Positions 32,520 through 44,880 of a stretch of 64,000 nucleotides of DNA are shown in pieces. The stretch lies in NCBI GenBank assembly GCA_049999725.1, contig JBNGIS010018882.1, forward strand, positions 19,143 to 83,142, read 5' to 3'. The stretch comes from Haplomitrium mnioides (Eukaryota > Marchantiophyta > Haplomitriopsida > Calobryales). Position numbers and translations under genes: made by a program. How positions within the stretch are numbered: the first letter of the stretch is position 1; the number at the start of each line of letters is the position of its first letter. The notes beneath the pieces are model-generated. The model saw nothing but the letters and a program-made list of their open reading frames with translations, ran no database searches and was not told the DNA's origin.

Positions 32520-34407
32520 TGATTCAAGTTTCAGTCAATCACGAACCCATGTACCTATTTATGTTTTCTACTTTAAGCAAAAAAACCAAAAACTGAAATG
32601 AAAAACAGGAAAGAATTGACTAAATGTGAGTCAATCGATATATACTACCGAGAAATGAAATAAGAAATTGATGTTGCTAATGAACTGCTCTGTATAAGTA
32701 TGTCTCTACTGCTTATGATGTGCTTGAAGCGTGTTCTCCAAGAGCTTTCTTTGTGTGAGCCTAGTCCCCGATCGTTGTGGTGCCTCTCTACAATACTGAT
32801 TCTGTGAAGAAAGAAAAGGTAAAAGTTGCAGGTATGGCTAGATAAGGGTTTAGCTTGTGGAGGTGACAGGGGTCAATGTTTCTTGTTAGTATGATTTTCT
32901 TGTATTCTCTGTCAGAAGCATTTCAAAATCAAATAGTATGTCCCTTGGGAGGGATACATTTGTTCAAAGAAAAGAAAAGAGTCAATCAAAGATATTCAAG
33001 AGAAGGGTTGAGAAAATTGAACCGCAAAGTTTTGAAATATAAAGTGAGAGATCCTTAAGTGTCTAGATAAAGTGTTGCCCTTCCATTGAATGTCGATATA
33101 GCTCTATGTAGTCGCCTGTGTGAAGGTATTTTTCACCAAAAGTATCTCTAGTTGAGTCTTTGTTGCACGTGGACAAGTGAGTTGAACTTGTGCACAGGTA
33201 GGTGTAGTTTGTGCCTTGTCTCTCCTTTGCTTAGATGGTGCTTCTGTCGTGAGGAACAGTAGAGAACCAAAGTAGTAGCAAGGCAATACGAGAAAATAAG
33301 AAGGAAAGAACAATAGGAAGGTGGTAAGCTTGGATGCATATCCTTCAATGTTAGAAACAAATGAATAAGGTAAATGAAAGAGTGCAATATAGGGGTTGGG
33401 AAATAAGTTTGTATTCTCTGGTGTTGAAGAAGAACGGGTGTACACACTGGTGAGGTGTCCTGTGCTGGATAGTTCCTAGCAAAGAAAATGGAGAAGACAA
33501 GAGTCTCATGAGGAACCATGTATTGAAAAGTGAAGAGAGTTAACAATGGTTCCTGAGTAGACAAGTTGTTAGTGCAAAAATGTAGCAATGGAAACAAAGC
33601 AAAAAAGGAGAGTATGACCTGATAGGTGTTGTTGTCAAAAAGTAGGAGGGATAGATAGCTTCAGCTTGTCATAGGCGAGGAACAAAGAAAAACAAACAAG
33701 GAGGATACAATGCAAGTCAGCCTCGGGCAAGTACAGAATGTTGTGGTGCTCTGTTGGAGTCGACAAAGAAAGAAAGTAACAAACCAATGTTGCGTGGATG
33801 TCGTCGAATAAATGGAAACAAAAAAAAAATGATCACTCGTGAGGTCGCAGTAGGGAGTGATGTCGTTAAGTAGAGAGTAAAAAGTCTCCAAGCAGGTGTC
33901 ACGTAGATAAGTAGTGAGGCGCCAAGTGGATAAAAGAAGTGTCGCCAAGCATAGGAGCAAGAGGTTTGCCAAACAGGGAACATAAGGTCGCCTAGTAGAT
34001 GAGTAGAGCCTCGTTAAACCAAAGAGCAAGGATTTGTCAAACAGAGGAGCAAGAAGTGGCCAGGCAAGGTGTCAAGCTCTAACGGCTTCAAAAGAGGTGA
34101 GCAAAATGTTGAACGAGGAGCTAGGGTTCCGAAGGTGAGAGCGCCCTAGTTCGTATAGGAGGTGTTCAAAAGGAAAGAAAAAAAGGATTAATGAAGAGCA
34201 AATGGTGAGAGGAAAAATGAAAAGAGACAATGCTCAAGAGATGCTCATTAGAAAAATAGATAAGAAAAATGGTGTCGTGGCAGAGAAGTGGAGAAAAGTT
34301 CAGCGTCGAGAGAAAGAAAATGTGAGTACACAAATGATGAGTACATGGGAGCTTCCTCAAGTGTTGGTGTGGATTGAGCGCATGCAAGGAAAAAAAAATT
34401 CTATAGA
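32520..34407 (-). other. C1 leader (5' UTR), no gene
   Basis: About 1.9 kb between the primer site and gag. It is homologous to the C2 leader (46,051-47,898). Open frames here are short and not shared in frame between the two copies, so I treat it as a non-coding leader. Confidence 0.65.
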
Positions 34408-34426
34408 GTCTGTCGTGTTGATAACG
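34408..34426 (-). other. C1 primer-binding site (anticodon-loop type)
   Basis: Minus strand CGTTATCAACACGACAGAC directly abuts the 5' LTR. It is a slightly diverged version of the C2 site CGTTATCAGCACGACG, which fits the anticodon arm of tRNA-Ile(AAU) rather than a tRNA 3' end. Confidence 0.55.
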
Positions 34427-34534
34427 TGTAATCACATAAGCATCGCACTCATACACATGAGAATCTCCAAGACGAATGAGTAGAATGAATGATAGATGAC
34501 TACTTACATAGGGTATATATATGTCCCTATAACA
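34427..34534 (-). repeat. C1 5' LTR (108 bp)
   Basis: Minus-strand TGTTATAGGGACATATATAT to GTGATTACA. Same length as the 3' LTR, with a modest number of differences by eye. Confidence 0.9.
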
Positions 34535-34794
34535 CTTTTTTAATAATATTAATATATATTGGTTTAATTTGTGATGTAGTCAAATAAAGTCACCAATTGT
34601 TTCTTCATTGTGACCAACAAATAAAAGAAAGAACAAACTTACAACCCATCAAAGAAAATGATATGTTGATGATGACAAAATCTCGGTTTTTGTGATCGAT
34701 GGTATGAATCAAAAGAAAATAATGACTTCACATTAGTCATAACCATCAAAAATTATCAATAAAGATTTTTTGGTGGGTGTGAATATTGTTGGCG

Positions 34795-35410
34795 CTTAAT
34801 GTTCAACTATGCTCTTTCTTTGAAGGTGTTATTAATATATGGCGACTGGCGAAGTGACTCCAACTAGACTATCAAAGTGCTGAAAAAAACGCTATTTTTC
34901 TTTCAAAGGTTATAAGCTACTACATTGTATTTTTAGCTCGTTAATAGAATAAGAATTCCATTGTTTAGGTATCTTAGTCTCTTGATTGCCAAGAATGTCT
35001 TTCAAAAAATAAAAGTGGGATTTCTTATAATCCACTTTACCCATAATCAAATTGATAAGATGTTTTGCAAATTCTCAAAACATTTGAAATGCATCAAGGC
35101 CTTTACACCAACGAGTCTTAACAAGGTGTTGTACTTATCTTATAATCCAAAACCACAAGTAAATAACACAACCTTTAATCAACAATTTAAGTTCAAGTTG
35201 AGTGATTCAATTACAAAGACATGGGAAGAAAGATTTTTGGTTGCTTTCAAATGATGTTCGAACACTCAAAAGTTTACCCAAAGTAGATAAAAATTTCTCA
35301 ATACAATGTTGATCTCTTTGAAGGCTTATTAAAAAATCAAGAAATCTTAAAAAGTAGCCAAAGAAGTTAATATAGACAAAGTAGTCTTTGCAATATAAGT
35401 GAGAACTAGC
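34795..35410 (+). pseudogene. Putative DDE transposase (DUF7869-like), copy 3, 3' exon
   Basis: Aligns with 18,090-18,800: LFRYLSLLIAKNVFQKIKVGF, then IIHFTHNQIDKMF (GHTH changed to HFTH), FSKHLKCIKAFTPTSLN, then NNTTFNQQFKFKLSD and a W-ERF block. It ends in the same K-VFAI-x-R region as copy 2. With the array at 25,914-26,561 it probably forms one locus split by C1. Stops and the altered His motif show decay. Confidence 0.6.
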
Positions 35411-36736
35411 ATAAGTTCTTACAAATTCTCGAACTCAATGATGTTTCAAGCTTCACAATCTACAAACTTTTGGTGTAGTTTTTCAAGTTGATATTCAACA
35501 GCAAGAGAAAGAGGCTCCAATAAAATTTATATAAGCAATATATCATGGAGCTTCTCGATCGAGAGAAGGAATCATTCCACATCAAAATAGATACAATCAT
35601 AAATTTGGCAGCATATATAATATGAAAGAAAAATATTTATTTGTGTTTTTGCATCACTAGACTCAAAGATTAGATTGTTTTGGATTGCAAAGGTTCTCAA
35701 AGTTTTGTCATTCAATGTGTTCAATGATATGTTTGTGAGGTTGAGGATGACGTTTTTGGACAATAATTTTGAGAGAAAATAGCATCCACAAAAGGAAACC
35801 ACATATACCAATTACATATTGATATTTAGATGTAGTGTACAGATCACGATTCTATTTTGATTTTCTTCTCACACAAAAAACCAATTGAGAAAAAACACTC
35901 TATCAACAATCAAATCTAATGTTTTAGAATATAATATACAAAAAGGAATCTATTCTCAAGTGTTTGAAAGAGAAATCAAACAATATTTTCAACATTGAAA
36001 GGGACTGCATGAATTTTGAGGACTCTTCTAAAGCTGACTAGGAAGAAACAGAGACCAGTGGTTGAATTTATTTATGACTTGTTTTTGAAATGAATATTTC
36101 TCTATTGTATTGTTGAGAAGATACATGTTGTAATTTAAATTTCATACATTTTGCAAGCTATATGAATACTTTTAGTAGCATCACATTTAGGCATTTGGGT
36201 ATGAAACCCCATATTGTCAAAAATTTTGTTGTTCAATTTGTTGATCATGGTTTCTATTGCATTCAAAGAGAAGAGATCTAACGTTTCTTGGTTGTTTGGT
36301 TAAGTCTTAGAGAGGGTAGTGGTAGGAGATGGAGAGTAGTATGGCTTATCTTCTTTACGTGGTGCTTCTTTTTGCATTAAATATAGCAAAGCATGAGTGT
36401 CATTTATGCCATGAAAATTTTTGAGTTTTGGTGGGCAACTTTTTCAATACTTGAGTCCCTTTTTGTGCGAGTGGCTAGAGTCATGCCATTGACTTTGGTT
36501 TTCATTAACATTATATTCACCATACGGTATTATTGAACCAAATGTTTGGCCTAAAACTACAAAGCAGAGAAGCGATCTTTTAAGCAACCAAGTTTGTGAG
36601 GTCAAGCCAAAGTCAAGATTATATATGTGAATGAGTTTACATATGAAAATACAAGTATTGAGATTTTCTAGTCATTTCCTATTGTTGGCTTGTTTTTTTG
36701 TATAGGCATATAAAAGTTGTTACTATCAATAGTTGA
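35411..36736. other. No gene recognised (35,411-36,736)
   Basis: AT-rich DNA between transposase copy 3 and the 5' LTR of G2. Short open pieces exist on both strands but none shows a motif I can name. Confidence 0.5.
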
Positions 36737-37236
36737 TGTAATAGTACAAGCATGATGTTGTGACATTTATAAGAAAATAGAGAGGAGTGAAGGAAGTGGT
36801 AGGGGTCACTTATAGGGTTGAAATCATTTTAATGTTGCTTGCTTTTGAAGTTACTTTAAGTGAAGTGGTACATGGTCACTTTTAACGGTTGGAATTTGAA
36901 GTGACTTGAAAGTAATCACATTTAAGGTTGAAATTGGAAGTGACTTATAAGTGAAAAAAGGGAGATGGCATCTTCTTCTCTTGTATAAATAGAAGGACTT
37001 CATAGCCCCACTCCTCATTCTAGAGTTCCTCTCAAATCACTTGGGTTCTTTGGTTGCTTGGCTTTTGCTTGCACTCTTGGTCTTAGGTTGGGTCTTGAGT
37101 TGCATAACTTTATTAGAGTTATCTTGTTGTGGATTTTCTTGGTTTTGCTTGCCTTATTGGCATTTGGTTGAAGAACTCTATTAGAGTTCACTATGAGTTT
37201 TTATTTATTTGGATCTGGTCTTTGAGTTCTTTTACA
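36737..37236 (+). repeat. G2 5' LTR
   Basis: Begins TGTAATAGTACAAGC and ends TTTTACA. A TATA box TATAAATAG lies at 36,984. It is nearly co-linear with 44,881-45,374. Confidence 0.92.
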
Positions 37237-37237
37237 T

Positions 37238-37249
37238 TGGTATCAGAGC
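37238..37249 (+). other. G2 primer-binding site, tRNA-iMet
   Basis: TGGTATCAGAGC, complementary to the 3' end of plant initiator tRNA-Met, one base after the LTR end. Confidence 0.93.
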
Positions 37250-37279
37250 TATATTTCTCTTTTTTTTGGTGGTGAACTA

Positions 37280-37990
37280 CATGGAGAATCATGAGGTGGT
37301 GGTTCAAGTGATGGAACAACAACTCGAACATCTTTCACGTCTTTTGGAAGTGGGAATGACAAAAAAAACAACTTTTTGAGAAGAAGAGAGTTGAGGGTAA
37401 TTTCCAATGCCAAAAGCATATGATGAGAAGATGGTTTGTCGTGTATCTAAGAACTTCATATTTGATTGTGAATAATATTTTGAAGCTACAAACATACGAG
37501 AAGATGGTTGACAAATTCTATTTGCTACAAGTCAATTAGAAGGAGTTGCAAAGACTTGGTAGAGATATCAAATAGAATAAGCACAACGGGGATTTGTTGC
37601 TCATATTGTTTCTTGATGTGAATTCAAAGAAGCAGTGATTTCAAAACTAGGGTTGTAAATGCTTCAAAACTAGCACGAGATTGATTGGCCAAATTGAAGC
37701 AACTTGGTGCAGTGAAAAGCTATGCTACACATTTTTATAATACAATTACGCAAATTCCTGATATAAGAGAAGAAGGAAGCACTAGACCACTTTGTTTGAG
37801 GATTGAAGCTTCGCACAAGAATGAAAGTTACAATGAGAGAGTGTGCTCAATTAGAAGAAGAAATGTGTTTGGCTAAGCACCATGACTCATTTCTTATAGC
37901 TACAAAAGCTAGGTTGCGTCCTCAACCATTCAAATTGCGTACTTAGAACTTCATGAGCTCTAATAGAATTAAATTTTTGACAATAATTTA
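37280..37990 (+). pseudogene. G2 gag remnant
   Basis: Starts MENHEVVVQVMEQQLEHLSR. Broken frames give PMPKAYDEKMVCR, WIxFDCEQYFEA-like residues and AQLEEEMCLAKHHDSF. This resembles the gag of plant chromoviruses (EYF, W capsid pattern). No zinc knuckle is readable. At least eight stops are present. Confidence 0.7.
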
Positions 37991-38005
37991 AAGTACCTTG
38001 TTCCA

Positions 38006-39250
38006 TTGATTGAGGAGCATTCTTGTAGAATGATGGTAAATAGCGATAGCTCTGAAAATTTTTTGTCACTACGTTTTGCTAAGATGATCAACGAAAAATT
38101 TAGGCCTATAAAGGGGAGTGTTGTGACTATGGCCAATGGCAAAAAACATGACGTATTTCACTATCAAAAGCTATTCCTTTTGAGAATTGGAAAAGAGTAC
38201 GTGGAATCTATGCACTTTGTTATTGCACTTATACAATATGACATCATTTTAGGGTTGCTTTGGCTTGAAGATGGATTTGCTCAATTTGATTGGGAAAAAT
38301 GACAAATTCAAGTTATCTTACAAGGAAAGATATTTATTTTGGGGTGTTCAATACCATTGGTGAAGAGACCTAAATCAATTCAACATATTAATTTGGTGGA
38401 GCCTATCTTTGATGTTTGGATCAATCCCATTATGGACTTGAGTAAGAAAGGAGGAAGAAGTGTGCCTACCTCAATAATAGGTGATATTTTGAAGGAGTTT
38501 GCGGATGTGTTTCCAAAGGATTTCCCAAAATGGTTACCAAATGATCAAGGAATGTCTTTTCTAATTAAGTTGAAACTATAAAGTACTCTTTATAATCAAC
38601 CTATATATCAATTATTGCCACAAGAATTAGAGGAGCTTCAAAAGACCTTGATAGATGTTTTTGAGAAGGATTTCATTCAATATAATACTTTACATTGAGA
38701 AGCTATGGTATTCTTTGTACCAAAAAAAGATGGTGGATTTTGTCTTTGTACAGATTATTGAGGCTTGAACAATCAAATAGTGAAGAATACTTATATTCTA
38801 CCTCGTATCAATGATTTGTTGGATCAATTAAGTGATGCATGATTCTTTTTTAAGTTGGATCTTCGAAGTGGCTATTGGAAAATTCCTATCAAGCCAAGTT
38901 ATATGCCAAAGACAACTTTTTGAACAAGGTATGGGCATTTTGAGTGGAAGGTTCTTACATTTGGTCTTACTAATGCTCTAGCAATATTCATGAATCAAAT
39001 GCATCGAGTTTTTGATGGGTTATTGGATAAGTTAGTGTTGGTGTTCTTAGACAATATCATTATCTTTAATAGAAATGAAGTTTAGCATCATCCTCATCTC
39101 AAAGAAGTATTACAAAGACTACACAATTGGAAGTTTTATTGCAAGAAGCTTAAGTGTGAGTTTTGGAAGCAAGAGGTGACTTACTTATGACATAAAGTGT
39201 ATGCGGATGGTATCAAGATGGAGGAAGAGAAAATTTAGGTTATTGCATAG
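38006..39250 (+). pseudogene. G2 protease and reverse transcriptase
   Basis: Protease: MVNSDSSENFLSLRFA, where DSG is expected but DSS is found, then ILGLLWLEDG. RT follows with DILKEFADVFPKDFPKWLP, QPIYQLLPQELEELQK, VFFVPKKDGGFCLCTDY, FFFKLDLRSGYWKIPIKP, FGLTNALAIFMNQMHRVF and the catalytic box VFLDNIIIF in place of F/Y-x-DD. Motif order is that of Ty3 RT. Both active sites are changed and several TGA/TAG stops interrupt, so it is inactive. Confidence 0.88.
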
Positions 39251-40905
39251 TGACCAACACCAAAGGATGTTCAAGCTTTCAATGGATTAGCAAGTTTTAA
39301 TCAAAGATTCATTCATTACTATGCTCATATTGCTGCACCGCTTACAAATCTGCTAGGCAAAGAGGCAAAGTTTCAATTGACGACCAAAGAGCAATGGGTA
39401 TTTCAACAACTCAAGGATGCGGTGTCTTCTCATCCAATTCTACAATCATATGACCCAAATGCATGTTGTATAGTTGACTTTGATACCTCTAATTTTGCTA
39501 TGGAGTAGTGCTACAACAAGTGTTTGAAGATGGACTTCACCCAATTGCCTTCATGTCACACTGACTAAATGCAACAAAGAGGAATTATTTTATAGTAAAT
39601 AGAGAGAAATTGGCAGTGGTTTATGCTACCAAGCTTTGGAGACACTATCTTTTAAGAAAGTAAGTACTTATATGGACCAATTACAAGCCTCTCCTACAAC
39701 CAATTCACTTGGAAAATATGAAAAATCGTCATCATCGATGGAAAGATCAACTACAATTCTTTCGTATCAAGTTGGAGTACAAGTCAAGAAGGTTCCACAC
39801 CATTCTCAATGCATTATCACAGAGATCAGATCATCGACTAAATACATTGGGGGTTGCAAATGTTAGAATGTTACATCTTGATGAAGCAACCATTGACGGC
39901 TCTCGACAAAAGTTATAGGAAGATGTCTTCTTTAATCTTGTTAGAGCACATTTGGTGGTTAAAGATAGTGAGCATCATACCTTTTCCATTCAAGATGGTA
40001 TTCTCTATCAAGGTTATCAAATATATGTTCCGCAAGATGATGCGCTTCGAATGACATGTTTACAAGAAGCATAGCATATGGCGTTCCAATCTCTGGGCAT
40101 CTTGGAGTAGATAGGACTATGGAGTTGCTTTAACACACTTGGTGGTGACCAAACCTAGCTTGAGATGTTTATGGCTTTGTTCATTCTTGTGAAAGTTGTT
40201 AGCGAAAAAAGGCTTCAAATCAAAAACTAGCTGGCCTTTTTCAACCACTACCAATTCCTACTACTTGTTGGGAATATGTAAGTTTAGATCTTGTCACTTT
40301 GCTTCCAACCACATCTCGTCGGTTTACTGCTATTGTGGTGTTTTTGGACAAGCTAAGCAAACAAATTCATGTAACACTAACAGTAGATATGGTGTATGCT
40401 CCATAATTGGCAAAGATTTACTTTGATGCACTTTTTTGTTATCATGGAATGCCAAAAGTGTTAACATATGATAAAGATCTACGATTCACTAGGAAGTTTT
40501 GATGAAAGTTGCTCACACTTTTGGGTACCAAACTATCTATGTCTATGACTTATCATCCTCAAGCAGATGGGCAAACTAAACACGTAAATTGCAATGTGGA
40601 GAATATGCTTTGAGCGTTTATCAATGTTCATCACATAGACTGTGATAGTTTCTTACCAGATGTGGAGTTTGCGTACAACAACTCTAAACAAACAAGTATT
40701 GGATTTTCTTCTTTCTTTCTTAATTCATGTCAACATCCTCTTGTTCTTGACGGTTTGGTTTCTCCTTCTTCTTTTCATGTTCCAAGTCTTTCTACCTTTT
40801 GTCTCATTTATCTTCCTCTTAACAAGATGCTCAAAGCCATCTTCTTATTCCTCACAATCAGCAAAAACAATATGTCAATAAACATCATCATGATTTCTCT
40901 TATGT
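39251..40905 (+). pseudogene. G2 RNase H and integrase
   Basis: RNase H: FQQLKDAVSSHPILQSYDPN and IVDFDTSNFAME. The integrase reads, with frame changes, a GILYQGYQIYVPQDD segment, a CESC half of the zinc site, SLDLVTLLP (first Asp), a TYDKDLRF piece (second Asp) and YHPQADGQTKHVN, in which the catalytic Glu of QTERVN is Lys. FAYNNSKQTSIGFS follows. The Glu-to-Lys change alone would remove strand-transfer activity. Confidence 0.85.
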
Positions 40906-41129
40906 TTTAGATGACCAAGCTATGTTTTCTACTCATGATCTTCATTTGTCTTTAGATAATCAAGTCTGTAAGTTATCTCCAACTTGGATTGGTCCTTACT
41001 CAATTTTTGAAGTTATTTCTCCTGTTGTGTATAAACTTGGTCTTCTTCTCCATATAAGGATTCATTATATATTTTATGTCTCTAAACTAAAGCTTTTTGT
41101 TTTAGTCCTTCTTCAATTCCAAACCATGC

Positions 41130-41261
41130 TCAAATTTTTCCTCTACCAATAGTTCTTGATGATCATGAAGAATATAAAGTGGATTGTATCTTGGCTAAAC
41201 GAGTCCTCAAGCGTAGTCGACATCATCAAGTTCAATATAAAGTTTTGTGGAAAGGATATTT
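41130..41261 (+). pseudogene. G2 chromodomain, first half
   Basis: VLDDHEEYKVDCILAKRVLKR and QVQYKVLWKGY correspond to the first strands of a chromodomain (Y-VE-IL--R, Y-VKWKGY). The frame stops at the D1 insertion point. The second half (T-stop-DPYLNLENAQEV, where the stop replaces the Trp of TWEP) resumes at 44,775. Confidence 0.82.
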
Positions 41262-44200
41262 TGTCAGCCTTTCTGGTCAGAGCCTTAACTCTTTTCCAAC
41301 AGAGTTTCCCCCGATTAAGGGCTGACTTAGTGTTTCGGGACCTTTTATGAGAGGGGCTTTGCACCGAATGGACCCCAACTTCTATTTCCCAACGCAAGAG
41401 TGACTGCACGACCTTGACAACACCCAAGCACACAACCCCAATGCCCACAGATGCAGGTCACACCCCTTCTTCAGGCCTTAACCTCGAAAAGTGCCACTTT
41501 GAAGAGAGGGGAAGTTAGAACAGAGCATCTGATTCTGGTTTGCAATGGCCTCTTGGTGAGTCCTTCAGTAGCCACCTTGCTCATTTACATGCATTTCTCA
41601 AGGACGCACACAAGTGGATCGATACGCTACTGAATAAATTCCGAAATATACTTCAGATCCCATATCTGGACCCAGTCACCTTATATACATAAGGGAAATA
41701 GATCCCAACATCCAATTATCACAATACAATGTTGTTATTCATGACTTCCCCTGTCCATGGTGTCCTCAAGATTTGATAAATGGAATGACGACCTTCCAAA
41801 ACTAAAAACCGCACCGACCTACAAACAGAACACAAATCTAACAGCACACATAAACATAGACACACCTACACATACGCCCTGTCCTGCCAACATTGCATGC
41901 CTATCCACCTCTCAAGAACCAATCTCTCCTCCAACTTTCCTTCAGCAACTCCAGCCTTCCTCTTGCTCCTCACCTACGCACTCTGATCTAGATAGTTTTT
42001 CAACTTCCCTTGCGAGAAGCCATGAATTTACTTCCTCGGGCTTGGAAGAGGATTTCTTTAACTTCCACCTCTAGAAGACAGTCCTCTCGATTGATGGCCA
42101 CCCACTCCACCTTGAGCTTCGATTGGATTTTCTATGCAGCGCGCGGACACTAACACAACCACTCCTCTCTTGACTCCACTAGATTGTAACACCATCAACC
42201 CTCTCCCTCACGAAATACAAACCGAAAGAATCCTCTTCTCCTCTAAGTGTTGGTCCACCTCCAAATGCTAGTCCGCCTTCAAATGTGACTACACCTGAGT
42301 AGTCTGAGCCTTTAGAGCCTCCTGCTTAGCGATTCCTAGCACCTCCTAAGTCCACCTCCACCCTGTGATGGCCTTCCTTCATGAGTCCACCCACTTCACC
42401 CAAGGTCTCACAAGAACTCTCTCCTTAGTATCTCGTTGCTTTCTCTGCACCAAAAAACAGTCCTCATTGCTTCAGAGCAAGGTAGTCTATCCCTGCTTGT
42501 TTTTCTCCCCCCCCATCCATGACGATTCATCACCGCCCTCCCTTGAAGGTCCCTGTTTCACTTATCTGACAGCCGAGAGGTGCATTCCGCCCTTTTACAT
42601 GGCTCGCAGGTGGGTTTCTTACAAGATTCAGAGCCTGACATTGGCACTGATAGCTGCGCTTTGTTGATTTCTTCTCAACAAGAGTGATTTCACGCAAAAC
42701 TGACACCTATAGCTCTGGCAATCGGCGTTTGAGTAGGCATACCTTTCCCCTTTGTTTTTTCCTCGTTTTAGCTTGACAACCTGTGAGATCCTTCGGACGT
42801 CGGACAACTGACATGTGGCATGTCAAGGGATCCTGTTGGATTCCTCGAAATCCGTAAAGCTCAAGATTCCCGAGGAATCTCTAATATTTCCGCAGATTCC
42901 CAGATCCCACAGAGGTGCCACGTAATCCACAAAGCTTCAATATTCCTGAGGAATCTCTAATATTCCCGCAAATTCCCAGAGGCCCGCATGAGCGCCATGT
43001 TTCCGCAAAATCCCTTGGAACCTAGCCATTGCTTCTCGTAACCCCGCCGTCGCTTCGTAGAACCCCATAGTCGCCTTTCGGAACCCTGCCGTCGCTTCTC
43101 GGAATACTGCCACGTCATCCGTTGCCGCGCCGTTCGATGCCGCCCCGCAAGGCGATAGGCGGACCGACATAGTTGACTGGATTCCGCGGTTGACCCGCGC
43201 TGACTCCTCTTCCGTGGATGCCACGTCATCTACAAAATAGTCCCTCGCTGAGTAAGAACGTTACCTATTATTGCCGTTTCGGCACCCACTCGCAATAAGA
43301 ACAGAGGCTTCCTTCGCTTAACTCCTTCCTCCGCTTGATATAAGAACTATGCCAGACTCTCTATGGATCCCTTTTGAACTTTCAGCGCGCCCTGTCGAGC
43401 TTTCATCCTCACCAATGTCGGAACTATGATAAGCCACCCTTTCAGCTGCTGGTACCTTGCTTCTTCTTCTGGTCAGATCTCGCCTGATCACCTTTTCGAC
43501 ACCTCCCGCTCTTCGTCTGGTCAGACCTTCGCTATATTGCCAATTCGCATTCCCATTGTGATAAGAACGAGGCATGCCGCAGATTCCCGTCGAACTTTTA
43601 GACCTTACTATGTCGAACTTTCCCCCGCTTTGCCGGATCAGCGATACATTGTCATTTCGCCCTTCATTCCTTGGTCTTCGTTTTGGCTTCCCGTCGGATC
43701 CCCGTTAGGTGGGCTCCCCACATAGGGTGGCTAATTGGAACCCAGTTAGTAGAGGCTCCCCACTTAGGAAGGCTGATCGGAACCTGTTTAAGCGAGGCTC
43801 CCCCATTTTCCGCTAAGGCTCGAGGACTCTCTGGGACTGCCACGTGTCCCTGAATCCATAACTATGATGCGTTGCCGCTTCACCCTTCCCGCTTGGCCTT
43901 GCAGTTGCCTTAAGGAATCCTTCATGCCACCGGAATGGTGACAAGTCACCTCTTCGTCTGGTCACTACTTCGAGTATCCCTATTTTGCCATCACTTTGGA
44001 CCCGTCGAACCTTCGTTTGCGGATCCCTATTAAGTGAGGAGCCCACGTAGGGAGGCTGATCGGATCCCACTTAACTGGGGATCCTCATGTAGGGAGCCTA
44101 GATCCTGTCGAACTCTTCGGACCCGCAATTGCTGCCACGTCGTCCGTCAAATCCCTCGGAGTGTGGTGGGCTGCTACGTTTCCGCAGTGCTCCAGGGACT

Positions 44201-44759
44201 CCTCAGGACTACAGCCATCAGTTAACTTCCCGAAGGTCGTTCTTCCTTAGTTATGCCTTATTCTCTTTTATTCAAATTGGACTACGATTGCCTCGAGATC
44301 TTCTCTCTATCAAGGTATTGCACGCCCCGAATGGTTGCGAATTGAGGATGTAGTGGTCAAAATTGTTGGCTCCTCTGCTCTGCATCCCGACTTTCACCCC
44401 CTCGCCTTCATCTCTCGTACTCCTCCCGTGGATTCTTCCTCGATTGTGGCTGGCTCCTTCCTTCTAATCTCCCTCTCACATCTGCTTGATCCCTCTGCTA
44501 GCCTTCTTACCTGACTCCTCTAGATTCCATAGGGCTCCCCCTTGGCTTGCAGGATTCATGACCTCCGCAAGGAAAGGTAGAAAAGAAAGGAAGAGAAGGG
44601 AAAGGGGAAAGAGTAGAAAGGTGCAAGATTGGCATAACAACCATAAGACAATAAAACACAAAGGAAAACACAAGATTAACACAAACAAAAGGGATCAACT
44701 AGGCTAGAGGCTCAACAATCCCACAAAAAATGAAAAAACTCAGATACGCTCGGTCGACA
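41262..44759. mobile_element. GC-rich LTR-like element D1 inside the G2 chromodomain
   Basis: 3,498 bp starting TGTCAGCC and ending CGGTCGACA, flanked on both sides by TATTT (41,257-41,261 and 44,760-44,764), an exact 5-bp target duplication. No protein domain is present. It shares block order with D2 (GTTTTTCAACTTCCC near 41,995; CCACGTCATC near 43,112; cGAACTTTC motifs; a CCCCGCAAGGCGATAGGCGG unit). A second LTR-start-like sequence GTCACACCCCTTCTTCAGG lies at 41,457, so the left 195 bp may be extra. Most likely a solo LTR or non-autonomous element. Confidence 0.8.
43690..44110. repeat. CTTAGGAAGGCTGATCGG repeats in D1
   Basis: Four to five units combining AGGCTCCCCAC, TTAGGAAGGCTGATCGGA and ACC-x-GTTAAG occur at 43,700-43,800 and 44,030-44,100. 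The same words recur in the 3' region of G1 (61,575-61,625). Confidence 0.7.
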
Positions 44760-44764
44760 TATTT

Positions 44765-44880
44765 GCTTCATGACACTACTTGAGATCCGTATTTAAACCT
44801 TGAGAATGCTCAAGAAGTTATTTGATTATTTAAAACTGCCAACCATAACAAGGACGTTTTTGATTAGAAGGTGAAGATTA
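44765..44880 (+). pseudogene. G2 chromodomain second half and polypurine tract
   Basis: After the TATTT duplication the frame reads LLHDTT-stop-DPYLNLENAQEV, completing a TWDP-x-NL-NA chromodomain end with Trp mutated to TGA. Purine-rich AGAAGGTGAAGAT (44,866-44,878) then leads into the 3' LTR. Confidence 0.78.

Larger units (their letters stand above)
26562..34534 (-). mobile_element. Ty1/copia element C1 (complete, decayed)
   Basis: About 8.0 kb, on the minus strand, bounded by two 108-bp LTRs (26,562-26,669 and 34,427-34,534) that begin TGTTATAG and end in ACA. Five-base flanks are CTCTT on the left and CTTTT on the right, a one-mismatch target duplication. Order from the 5' LTR: primer site, 1.9-kb leader, gag, protease, integrase, RT, RNase H, polypurine tract, 3' LTR, which is the copia order. 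All coding regions have stops. The closest relative in the window is C2. Confidence 0.92.

Noticed and set aside
33104-34029. Minus-strand ORFs of 88-149 codons in the C1 leader
   Set aside because: The homologous C2 leader does not keep the same frames, and the residues are low-complexity Leu/Ser/Phe typical of pyrimidine-rich non-coding DNA.
41130-41261. Chromodomain as a host chromatin gene
   Set aside because: It follows a Ty3 integrase in the expected order and position and is broken by D1.
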